A stretch of DNA of 16,692 bases from Thermoleophilia bacterium (GTDB taxonomy: Bacteria > Actinomycetota > Thermoleophilia > Gaiellales > SKUG01): the NCBI GenBank assembly GCA_020438525.1, contig JAGQUL010000096.1, forward strand, positions 3,694 to 20,385, written 5' to 3'. Positions 7,601 through 13,529 of this stretch are shown here, piece after piece; the first letter of the stretch is position 1; the number at the start of each line of letters is the position of its first letter. The position numbers and the translations under genes were made by a program. Under the pieces are notes generated by a model. The model saw only the letters and a program-made list of their open reading frames with translations, did not search any database and had not been told where the DNA came from.

Positions 7601-8576
7601 GCTCGGGAAGCGTTCCGAGCGCCGCGCGGGAGCGGCGCATCGCGGCCGCGGTGCCGAGCTCTCCGGCAACCACGCCCGCGAGCCGTCGGATCGACTCGAT
7701 CGCCGACACGTCGAGCTCACGAGTGCGATCGTCGAGCGCGATCAGCATGCCGACCGGTCGACCGATCCGGTCGCGCATCGGCACTGCCACGAGCGTTCGG
7801 ACGTCGAACTCGGCGGGCACGGCGTCGATGCGATCGCGACCGCTCACGTACACCGGTCGCTCGCCGGCGACCACGTCTGCAAAGAGACCGCGATCGACGC
7901 GGATCGCGCCCGGCATCGCGATCGAGCTGGCCTGGGCGGAGCTCGACGACGATCGCGCCTGCGCTGGCGAACCGTCGTCGGCATCGTCCTGATCGACCAG
8001 CGCCTCGCCGCTGCGTGCGGCTCGCACCATCCGTGCGTGCTCGGCGCCCGGCACGTACACGCCGGCGACCGGCATGCCGCTCAGCTGCACGAGTGCATCG
8101 GCTGCGCGTCGACACGCGTCCTCGAAGCTTCCGGACTCGGCGACATCGGTGACCGCTGCGGAGAACTTCTCGTACGCGGCGTCGTTGGAGTCCTGTCGGC
8201 GCGCTACGGCTCGCAGCACCGCGCCGTGGACCGATGCGACGCGCGCAGCGCGCTCGATCGGGACGTGCTCGCCGCTGGATCGTCGTGAGTCGTCGTCGCC
8301 CGCCGATGTGTCGTGCACGAGCACGCGCATCGCACGGCGCACCATCGCGGTGATGCGATCGACTCCGTCGGGATCGGCTGCGAATGCGTCGCACGCGCGC
8401 TCCAGGGCGCGCTGGTCGACGTCGCCGCCCACGAGCGCGGCCGCGACGATCCGCACCGATGCGGCGTCGACGATCCGGCCGGGATCCAGCGGCTCGTGCA
8501 CGGCCTCGCGACCGGATGTGGCGACGACTCGAACCACGGCGTCCGGCACCTCGCCGGTCGGGCCGTGTTCGCGCAT
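4644..8576 (-). CDS. Multi-GAF SpoIIE/RsbU-type PP2C serine phosphatase
   Basis: From ATG 8576 this is a 1310-residue cytoplasmic protein without membrane helices. The N-terminal 130 residues look weakly like an ATP-cone. Four or five GAF-like regulatory modules follow (roughly 132-310, 335-525, 530-675, 690-850, 880-1050). A C-terminal PPM/SpoIIE phosphatase domain (about 1075-1308) carries the metal-binding motifs GGDFYD (1096-1101), GDVTGKG (1115-1121), AGHP (1185-1188), YTDGVVEAR (1247-1255) and LNDDVAIVVV (1297-1306). Such enzymes dephosphorylate anti-anti-sigma (STAS) proteins, with GAF domains sensing small ligands or redox state. No STAS, anti-sigma or sigma gene is visible nearby, so its partner is elsewhere. 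The frame is open upstream to 8798, but that stretch looks like noncoding Arg/Ser/Pro sequence; I chose 8576 as the first ATG before recognisable sequence. There is no strong ribosome binding site. The length is well above typical RsbU-like proteins. Confidence 0.85.
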   Translation of the reverse strand: MREHGPTGEVPDAVVRVVATSGREAVHEPLDPGRIVDAASVRIVAAALVGGDVDQRALERACDAFAADPDGVDRITAMVRRAMRVLVHDTSAGDDDSRRSSGEHVPIERAARVASVHGAVLRAVARRQDSNDAAYEKFSAAVTDVAESGSFEDACRRAADALVQLSGMPVAGVYVPGAEHARMVRAARSGEALVDQDDADDGSPAQARSSSSSAQASSIAMPGAIRVDRGLFADVVAGERPVYVSGRDRIDAVPAEFDVRTLVAVPMRDRIGRPVGMLIALDDRTRELDVSAIESIRRLAGVVAGELGTAAAMRRSRAALGTLPELAEVAHADDSDVTNQLEALARIVARATDSDSAVIRVRDAAGRYLETRAVVSSHGDAVADAVGTRTQLVDERGDGSTSRKAIGQRLREAGMRGGADVEMGSSGRQHPLMAMRPDLDHSEIGMGEHELVGLDEPPATWSKQGQRILRELSARTVASFPIDSRYGRQAVIYVVRTTARPFDDVDRACIRIATAHAQHVVDRHVSQQQTARAIDAARSAVRLLGEALVAGVRTDRTLRFLPRLYHEMFAGQGVRVWRRDRNEAVSLVAAAGSFDSGDGPAASASTALLGAFERPLQLELDTSRTPHVAAITFNGYGDVRIGVEMQVIEGRSLGVEEQRLAVDVASRIQEALYSAGQAAAQQVQLDRVRSLQQVVTTCHERLGEQHVVDTIIDQLPDLYRARGAAVFLVDDDGALACRGVLDLPPAVVEGLEGTRGWVPDATGDERAAVVAVERAGSDERLGERLREIATSEGLADHAVAIVPLTGHEQTLGLVLLTFVDGLPDDFIDEATTGRTGMLGSFGRQVGAALLNSRTFERERMLRDRTQQLLDVERENARQVRALHEVSRAFANSLSFEETLAAAAEAMADRLDVDAVWIRTLDDRGEHMLLRAFHAGYPELAGALERMVAPPESREDPITVEVMQSRRAVLVTDPDDEEWSRSELLRRLRPFLQRGSTLAVLPMMRPGSATEDVMGTLVMLAIDPTHALTYDKVDVATSVTDQAALALDNARLYQQQKSFAEIIQESLLPRRLPDVPEIDYGVIYRSAVVGGDAPQIGGDFYDFLELEDGRLAMALGDVTGKGVQAAADTAMTKYAFRSLAREHPDPASFLRYVNDVVCDEISPGKFVTLFYAVIDPVRGTFTCGNAGHPEPKLLFPGGTELADGTIVDEHDPKITSIGMEGLALGILQDQDYEQKEYAFPPGAALVVYTDGVVEARREGRLYGQFRLERRIMEEAGAGAGQIAYSIYEDCHAYAEHGLNDDVAIVVVRHIP

Positions 8577-8632
8577 GCGCTGCTGATGTGGGGAATCCCC
8601 GGAGACGGTGGCTCCTCCCTCGCGTCCGCGCG

Positions 8633-8638
8633 AGTCTA
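8633..8638 (-). promoter_or_regulatory. Possible -10 element for the phosphatase gene
   Basis: On the minus strand this reads TAGACT preceded by TG (TGTAGACT), an extended -10-like sequence about 57 bases before ATG 8576. The -35 region is poor. It lies in the 385-base divergent gap 8577-8961, which otherwise shows no gene I can support. Confidence 0.3.
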
Positions 8639-8802
8639 CAGGGGGCGGGCTGCTCCACGGTACTTCGATCCGCTCGCGAGCGCCACCCCGACACACGCGA
8701 AATCCGGTGATTGGACAGGTTCGGGGGCTCCGGTGCGACCGCGCGTGCTGCCGTGGGCGGTGCAATCGGGAGATCCGACGCGACGAACGCCGCTCCACGG
8801 GG

Positions 8803-8808
8803 TATAGT
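8803..8808 (+). promoter_or_regulatory. -10-like element for the Gly/Arg-rich protein gene
   Basis: TATAGT is the best -10 match in the divergent gap. It is followed 6 bases later by a GTG (8815) in frame with the downstream gene. Either the transcript has a 5' leader of about 147 bases before ATG 8962, or translation begins leaderless at 8815. No good -35 is visible. Confidence 0.45.
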
Positions 8809-8961
8809 CAGGACGTGCAGCGCGCGCGGACGGGACGCAGCGGCTGCGCCCGACGCACCAGAACGGGCGACCGCGCGCGCATTCGACCGGATCCTCCACC
8901 GCCGACAGGGTGGTGCGGGACCGGCCCCTCGACATCTCGATCTTCGGAAGGCGGCTCGACA

Positions 8962-9543
8962 ATGAGCAATGGCGGCGGTGGTGGCAAGCGAAATCGCGGC
9001 GGCAACCAGCAGCGCAGGCGACGCAGCGGCGGCGGTGGCGGCGGCAATCGGCCGCAGGCTCCGACTGGACCCGCGATGACCGCTCTCGGCGAGAGCACCT
9101 ACGAGGCGGTGTTCGACCACGGCGGCAACGGCTACGGCGTGTGGTTCGACGGCGTCGTGCGCGACGACCCGATGTACAAGCAGTTCTGGAAGGGCACGGG
9201 CACGCGCCCGCTGTTCGTCCGCATCGAGGAAGACAAGATCGTGCTGCTCAAGCAGCTCGACCGTGAGCTGCCGCCGATGCAGGAGGCCGAGGCGCCCGCA
9301 CCCGCGAACGACGAGGACGTCGACAAGGCGATCGAGGAAGCGGTCGCCGAGGCGATGGCCGCGGCCGAGGCTGCTGCCGGCGACGCCGGCGACGAGAAGA
9401 CCTACTCGCCCGAGGAGGCCGCGGCGCTGTTTGCGGCTGGTGGCGACGATGGTGATGGCGAGGCGGAGAAGAAGCCGACCAAGGCGAAGGCACCCGCCAA
9501 GAAGCGCACCACGACGCGCAAGAAGAAGACCGACGACGAGTAG
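8962..9543 (+). CDS. Gly/Arg-rich small protein with Lys-rich tail, probable nucleic-acid binder, family not recognised
   Basis: This 193-residue protein starts at ATG 8962 with GGAAGG at 8946-8951. Residues 1-30 are a low-complexity Gly/Arg/Asn segment with RGG-like spacing (KRNRGG, RRRRSGGGGGG). Residues 44-105 form a compact aromatic-containing region (YEAVFDHGGNGYGVWFDGVV...FWKGTG...LFVRIEEDK) that may be a small domain. Residues 107-145 are Ala/Glu-rich and helical, with a YSPEEAAALF motif at 148-157. The end (169-193) is basic like histone H1 tails (KPTKAKAPAKKRTTTRKKK). Basic tails flanking a small core suggest nucleic-acid binding, but no known domain is recognised. An in-frame GTG at 8815 could add 49 Arg-rich residues. 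A strong hairpin follows the stop. Confidence 0.8.
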   Translation: MSNGGGGGKRNRGGNQQRRRRSGGGGGGNRPQAPTGPAMTALGESTYEAVFDHGGNGYGVWFDGVVRDDPMYKQFWKGTGTRPLFVRIEEDKIVLLKQLDRELPPMQEAEAPAPANDEDVDKAIEEAVAEAMAAAEAAAGDAGDEKTYSPEEAAALFAAGGDDGDGEAEKKPTKAKAPAKKRTTTRKKKTDDE

Positions 9544-9556
9544 GCCACGAATTGGA

Positions 9557-9594
9557 AACGGCCCCGATCAGGCGGCATGCCGATCGGGGCCGTT
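9557..9594. terminator. Strong hairpin between convergent genes
   Basis: A perfect 13-base stem (AACGGCCCCGATC at 9557-9569 with its complement at 9582-9594) encloses a 12-base loop. It lies between the plus-strand gene ending at 9543 and the minus-strand response regulator ending at 9607, so it can serve both. No real U-run follows on either strand; the minus side has TTTCC. Confidence 0.7.
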
Positions 9595-9606
9595 CGAGTC
9601 TTGGGA

Positions 9607-10254
9607 TCAGTCGGCGGCGATCAGCGCCTTGGCCTGTGCGACCAGCTTGAGCGGATCGAACGGCTTGCGCAGGTAGCCCTGGGCGCCGCGATCGGGTGCG
9701 TGGCCGAGCTCGTCCTCGGCGATCTTGCCCGAGAAGATCACGACCGGAAGCTCCTTCACGTCGAGCTTCTCGCGAACTCGACGGAGCATCTCCCACCCGT
9801 CGATGCCGGGCATCGACACGTCGAGCATCATCAGGTCGGGAATGCGCTGGTTGATCTTGTCGATTCCCTGCTGGGCGTTCGCGCCCTCCACGACGGAGAA
9901 TCCCTCACGCTCGAGGCACTCGCGGATCACCGAGCGGACCTCTGCGTCGTCGTCGATGATCAGCACCAGCGGAGCGCCGCCACCACGCTTGGACTGCGGC
10001 AGCTGCTCGCCGCTCGCGCCCTGCATGAAGCGATCGAGGTCGTCGCGGCGGAACCGCCGATGGCCACCGGGGGTCTTGAACGTCTCGACGCGGCCCATGT
10101 CCGCCCACTTGCGGACGGTGCTCTGGGCGACGCCCAGGTACCGGGCTGCCTCGCCGAGGGTCAGCCACTCCGGCGCGTCCTCGGCCGCGTGTGATCGTGC
10201 GCTGCGATAGCCCGTCACGTGTCGCGCTCGCTTGGTCGGATCATGCCCGGACAC
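9607..10254 (-). CDS. Response regulator with N-terminal BldC/MerR-like HTH and C-terminal receiver
   Basis: This 215-residue protein carries a MerR/excisionase-type helix-turn-helix at about 29-76 (WLTLGEAARYLGVAQSTVRKW, then GHRRFRRDDLDRF), typical of BldC-like DNA-binding domains. A CheY-like receiver follows at about 95-213 with acidic residues Asp101-103, phosphoacceptor Asp145 (LMMLDVSMPG), Ser175 and Lys197 (YLRKPF). All key receiver residues are present, so phosphorylation is expected. The domain order is the reverse of classical response regulators. No histidine kinase is adjacent. The GTG at 10254 overlaps a GGGAA sequence rather than following a spaced ribosome binding site; GTG 10218 is an alternative that loses only 12 residues of disordered N-terminus. 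It may control genes through the dyads in its upstream region. The function is well supported, the target unknown. Confidence 0.88.
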   Translation of the reverse strand: MSGHDPTKRARHVTGYRSARSHAAEDAPEWLTLGEAARYLGVAQSTVRKWADMGRVETFKTPGGHRRFRRDDLDRFMQGASGEQLPQSKRGGGAPLVLIIDDDAEVRSVIRECLEREGFSVVEGANAQQGIDKINQRIPDLMMLDVSMPGIDGWEMLRRVREKLDVKELPVVIFSGKIAEDELGHAPDRGAQGYLRKPFDPLKLVAQAKALIAAD

Positions 10255-10281
10255 TTCCCATCAGGTTGCCATGCCTAACGT

Positions 10282-10342
10282 GCACCGCGCGAATCCAGCT
10301 GCGGTGCGAAACAGCAGTCGGTCCAACCGCATGCGCTGGACC
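10282..10342. promoter_or_regulatory. Two dyads upstream of the response regulator
   Basis: An inverted repeat GCACCGC/GCGGTGC (10282-10288/10301-10307) is followed by GGTCCA/TGGACC (10320-10325/10337-10342), whose interior contains the palindrome CGCATGCG. Both lie in the 138-base gap between the regulator start and the end of the next minus-strand gene. They could be operators, for example for autoregulation, but this is inference. Confidence 0.35.
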
Positions 10343-10392
10343 TTCGTTCGGACACTACCGCACCTGCCGGTCGCGTCCCGCGTCGACCCGAC

Positions 10393-10728
10393 CTAACGGT
10401 TGCCGGCAGCCCCGGTGCCGGACCGCTTCGCCGTCGTCGCCTTCTGCTTGACCGTGGTGGTGACGGTCACGGTCTTCTCCGGAAGCGTGACCGTGATCGC
10501 GTCGCGCGGCACGCTCACGGTCACCTCGTCGGTGCGCAGCTCGTCCTCGCCCGAGAGCGTCTTGCCGTAGCCCAGACCGAGGATGAACACGCCGGTCAGC
10601 ACGAGCGCCCAGAACGCGGTCTTCACGACCCCGCGCACCACCGTGCGGCGACGACGGCGCGATCGGAGTCGACGCGCGTCGCTGCGCGAGGTCATGTCGC
10701 CTGAGTGGTCGGGGCGTCGTCTGCTCAT
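10393..10728 (-). CDS. Small single-pass membrane protein, family not recognised
   Basis: The 111-residue product has a very basic N-terminus (RRLRSRRRRRTVVRG), one membrane helix (about 33-54, VKTAFWALVLTGVFILGLGYG) and a C-terminal outside segment rich in Thr and Val (EVTVSVPRDAITVTLPEKTVTVTTTVKQK) ending in a basic Ala/Gly tail. The charge pattern predicts N-in, C-out. ATG 10728 is taken; ATG 10695 (residue 12) is an alternative with AGG shortly upstream. It follows the 116-residue gene by 28 bases on the same strand, so the two are probably co-transcribed. No domain is recognised. Confidence 0.7.
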   Translation of the reverse strand: MSRRRPDHSGDMTSRSDARRLRSRRRRRTVVRGVVKTAFWALVLTGVFILGLGYGKTLSGEDELRTDEVTVSVPRDAITVTLPEKTVTVTTTVKQKATTAKRSGTGAAGNR

Positions 10729-10756
10729 CGTCGGTCCATGCGTGTGGTCGGGCGCG

Positions 10757-11107
10757 TCATCGGTCCGACGCGCTCGGCATCTGGTAGTCGGACGCGCGGC
10801 GCGCGTACCGGTGGAATGCTGCGTTCTGTACGGTGTCGAGCTCCCACGCCCACGGATCGTCGGGTGCGACCTCGTGCGCCACGCGGGTGCACCACGGCTC
10901 GGCTTCGTCCTGGATCGTGGCGAGATCGAGGGTGGTGAACGTCTGCCCGACGCGCTTCTCGAGCTCCTGCAGCAGCGCCGCGACGACCTCCTCGAGCACG
11001 TCGCGCCTGCGCGAGTCGGGCGCAGCTCGCTGCACGCGCTGCTCGCCCTCCTCCCAGCGGGAGCGGGCGTACTCGACGGCTGTCTCGGGCTCGGTGAACG
11101 AATTCAC
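10757..11107 (-). CDS. Conserved-looking 116-residue soluble protein, function unknown
   Basis: The frame is open further upstream to about 11677, but that part is the shadow of the DUF501 gene. I place the start at GTG 11107 because the sequence becomes protein-like there (MNSFTEPETAVEYARSRW). The product has an N-terminal amphipathic helical region (residues 8-55, rich in Arg, Glu and Leu), the motif RVGQTFTTLDLATIQDEAEPW (about 52-72) and an aromatic C-terminal half (WAWELDTVQNAAFHRYARRA). It reminds me of a small conserved actinobacterial protein found near DUF501/eno genes; I cannot name a family. It is divergent from the DUF501 gene with start codons about 20 bases apart, so the two must share or overlap promoter elements. 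Confidence 0.68.
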   Translation of the reverse strand: MNSFTEPETAVEYARSRWEEGEQRVQRAAPDSRRRDVLEEVVAALLQELEKRVGQTFTTLDLATIQDEAEPWCTRVAHEVAPDDPWAWELDTVQNAAFHRYARRASDYQMPSASDR

Positions 11108-11115
11108 GGTGTGCG

Positions 11116-11121
11116 TATGAT
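11116..11121 (+). promoter_or_regulatory. -10 element for leaderless DUF501 transcript, overlapping a divergent promoter
   Basis: TATGAT differs from TATAAT by one base and ends 7 bases before ATG 11129, the spacing expected of a leaderless start. On the opposite strand the overlapping CATCAT (11122-11117) lies 9 bases before GTG 11107 and could serve the divergent gene. Confidence 0.55.
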
Positions 11122-11128
11122 GCGCCCC

Positions 11129-11683
11129 ATGACGGACGCGCATCCCTCCAGCGACGAGCGTAGCAGCGACACTGGCCGCCCGCACGCCGCCGAGCTCCCC
11201 TCCCCCGCTGCCGACCGCGCGATCGTCGCCGGGCAGATCGGCCGCGAGCCGAGGGCCATGGCAGGCGTGTCCGCACGCTGCCCGTTCGGGCTGCCCGCCG
11301 CGACGCACCAGGCACCCGTCGACGACTCCGGTCGCCCGTTCCCCACTGCCTTCTACCTGACCTGCCCCCACCTCGTGAAGCAGATCGATCGGCTCGAGGC
11401 GGCCGGCGGCGTTCGCCGCTACGAACAGCTCCTGGAGGACGACGACGACCTGCGCGCCGCCACGATGCGCTCGCATGAGCGCCATGCCGCAGTGGACGAT
11501 CGCGGGGCGAACATCGCCGCATCGAGCAATCCGATGCATCCGAAGTGCCTGCACGCCCACGCTGCGTTCGAGCTGGCGATGGGCGACCACCCGCTCGGGC
11601 GGCGCGTGCTCGCCGAGGCGGAGCCGATCTGGTGCGACGACGCGCGGTGCACGTCGCTCGCCGCCGGCGCTGTCCAATCCTGA
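11129..11683 (+). CDS. DUF501 family protein
   Basis: This 184-residue protein carries the DUF501 hallmarks: RCPFGLPAATHQAP (50-63), FPTAFYLTCPHLVKQIDRLEAAGG (71-94) and HPKCLHAHAAFELA (137-150), followed by a Cys pair, WCDDARC (168-174). Cys51, Cys79, Cys140, Cys169 and Cys174 with nearby His residues could bind metal, though no biochemical function is established for the family. The first 48 residues are disordered and differ between relatives. I chose ATG 11129 because TATGAT ends 7 bases upstream; in-frame ATGs at 11117 and 11120 overlap that hexamer. In many actinobacteria this gene lies between ftsB/divIC and an exopolyphosphatase gene downstream of eno. Here the membrane hydrolase gene separates it from the ftsB-like gene. 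Confidence 0.88.
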   Translation: MTDAHPSSDERSSDTGRPHAAELPSPAADRAIVAGQIGREPRAMAGVSARCPFGLPAATHQAPVDDSGRPFPTAFYLTCPHLVKQIDRLEAAGGVRRYEQLLEDDDDLRAATMRSHERHAAVDDRGANIAASSNPMHPKCLHAHAAFELAMGDHPLGRRVLAEAEPIWCDDARCTSLAAGAVQS

Positions 11684-11776
11684 TCACGTGCCGCACGGCG
11701 CAGCAGCGCGTGACGCAACGGCGACCGTCGCAGCCCCGAGATTCCGGCGGAACGGGATGCTTTCGGGGGAAGGCTC

Positions 11777-13495
11777 ATGGGGAACGTCACTCTGGCGCCG
11801 GCAACGGCCGCATCGATGCCGGCCGCGGCCGATGCTGCGCGTAGCGACCACGGCGTTCACGTCGATGCACGACTGTCGGGCCTTGCGCTCGGCGCGCTCG
11901 GGGTGGTGGCCAGCTTCACGCCATCGAGCTTCGCGCGCACCGGCGGCGTCCAGGCAGCCTCGACGATCGTGCTCGGGCTGACGGGTGTCGGCCTCGGCTA
12001 CGCGCTTGCGGATCCGATCGACCAGCTCGGATCGGCGTTGACCGGGAGCGACGACGCACGCGTCACGGCGCTCGCCGCCGGCGCGACGGGTGCGGGTATC
12101 TGGGGCGCCACACGCCTGTGGGCGCGGCTTGGCAGCGAGAGCAGGATCGTTCGTCCCCTGCTCGGCTCCGCGGGCGGCCTGCTCGGGTTCGCCGGGCTCG
12201 CGGGCGCCGCTGCGCTCACCGCGGGCCAGCTCGGCAGCGACGACGACGGTCGCCCCAGCGTTGCTGCCGTCGGCGTAGGCATCGCGGCGCTTGCAGGCAC
12301 CGCCGCCGGCCTGCTCGCGTTGCGCGGCCGGATGGGCAAGGCGCCAACCGCGCTGGAGGCGGCGCGCTACGTACTCGATGCCGGCGAGTCGTCGGTGCAG
12401 GGGATCACGAGCGAGACCGCCACGGCGATGCGCCGGGAGCACGTCGGCGCCGCCCGCGCCCATTACACGGCCATGATCGCCGGCGGCGACGAGGCTGCGT
12501 GGGATCGGCTCGGTCGCAACGGCCGCAACTTCGTGGCCGGCACCGCCACTACCGACGACATCGCGCGCCTGTCAGGACTGCCCGCGCTCGCCCGACCGGA
12601 ACGCATCTACGTCGGCGTGAACGAGGCCGCGACGCCCGAGGCACGCGTGCAGCTCGCGATGCAGCGGCTCGAGGCAACCGGCGCGTTCGAGAAGGGCAAC
12701 ATCCTCGTGGTCGCGCCCGTCGCGACGGGGCGCTTCAACCCGGTCACGCCGTACGCGTCGGAGGTGTACGCGCGCGGCGACATCACGTCGGTGGCGATCC
12801 AGACCTCGGAGTCGAGCCCCGTGTTCGCGATGCACAAGATCGGCCAGGCCGGCAACACGCACCGGATGCTCGTAGCGGCGATCAGCCAGCGCCTCACGAC
12901 CGCGGGACGGAGCGACGACACCCACCTGCTCTTGCAGGGGCTGTGCTACGGCGGCTGGGCCGAGCAGCACGCGATGCTGCACGACGGCATCCGAGGTGTC
13001 GCCGAGCTCGGCGTGGACCATGCGCTGTTCCAGGGAACGCCCGGGATGAGCCTCACCCAGCACCGCGCGATGTTCGCGGTGCAACGTGGACTGGAGCCGG
13101 CGGGGCTCGTGGCGCACTCGAGCGCCGACGTGCTCGAGCAGGCCGCCGCCCGAACGAGCGCCCCTACCGTGACGTGGATCGTGAATCCCGACGACCCCGT
13201 ACGGCTGCGCCTCACGAACTTCTTCCGCGTGCCGGAACGCGTCGGCGGCCAGAACGTGAAGCGCACCTTCATACCGATCGCCACGGCGGTGAACGAGCTG
13301 CTCGACACCGTCGCGCAGGCACGCCGCATGCGCGGCGGATTCGCGGAGGTCGGCCACGACTACCGCGCCGGCACCCCGCGGGCCGTGAAGGTCGCCTTCG
13401 GGTTCGACGACGTGTCGATGGACACCGTCCGCCGAGTCGAGCACGAGGTCGCCCGTCAGGAGCGCCTCAAGCTGATCGCGGGCGCGGGTCGGTAG
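11777..13495 (+). CDS. Membrane alpha/beta-hydrolase (Abhydrolase_9-like) with Cys at nucleophile elbow
   Basis: This 572-residue protein starts at ATG 11777 with GGGGGAAGG just upstream. Residues about 32-185 hold several hydrophobic Gly/Ala-rich membrane segments. Residues about 190-270 form a soluble linker. Residues about 275-540 match the Abhydrolase_9-type layout: RIYVGVNEA (276-284), RLEATGAFEKGNILVVAPVATG (297-318), DITSVAIQTSESSPVFAM (335-352), the nucleophile elbow GLCYGG (388-393), ALFQGTPG (416-423), NPDDPVRL (470-477) and GHDYR (526-530). Relatives normally have Ser at the elbow; here Cys390 occupies it, as in dienelactone hydrolase. Asp472 or Asp473 and His527 would complete a triad. 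The substrate is unknown; a membrane lipid or envelope ester is possible. It lies between the DUF501 gene (93-base gap) and the ftsB-like gene (34-base gap). Confidence 0.75.
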   Translation: MGNVTLAPATAASMPAAADAARSDHGVHVDARLSGLALGALGVVASFTPSSFARTGGVQAASTIVLGLTGVGLGYALADPIDQLGSALTGSDDARVTALAAGATGAGIWGATRLWARLGSESRIVRPLLGSAGGLLGFAGLAGAAALTAGQLGSDDDGRPSVAAVGVGIAALAGTAAGLLALRGRMGKAPTALEAARYVLDAGESSVQGITSETATAMRREHVGAARAHYTAMIAGGDEAAWDRLGRNGRNFVAGTATTDDIARLSGLPALARPERIYVGVNEAATPEARVQLAMQRLEATGAFEKGNILVVAPVATGRFNPVTPYASEVYARGDITSVAIQTSESSPVFAMHKIGQAGNTHRMLVAAISQRLTTAGRSDDTHLLLQGLCYGGWAEQHAMLHDGIRGVAELGVDHALFQGTPGMSLTQHRAMFAVQRGLEPAGLVAHSSADVLEQAAARTSAPTVTWIVNPDDPVRLRLTNFFRVPERVGGQNVKRTFIPIATAVNELLDTVAQARRMRGGFAEVGHDYRAGTPRAVKVAFGFDDVSMDTVRRVEHEVARQERLKLIAGAGR

Positions 13496-13529
13496 CAGGA
13501 ATCGACGCCTCCCCGCCGAAAACCGGGGC

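Noticed and set aside
5778..8288. 836-codon plus-strand open frame opposite the phosphatase gene
   Set aside because: It is an antisense shadow of a high-GC gene with clear GAF/PP2C motifs on the minus strand; its own translation is Arg/Ala/His-rich without domains.
8577..8798. N-terminal extension of the phosphatase to position 8798
   Set aside because: The stretch reads as Arg/Ser/Pro-rich noncoding sequence and has no domain; a -10-like element at 8633-8638 would lie inside it.
11108..11677. Extension of the 116-residue minus-strand gene to about 11677
   Set aside because: It would overlap the whole DUF501 gene, whose plus-strand protein carries recognisable family motifs.
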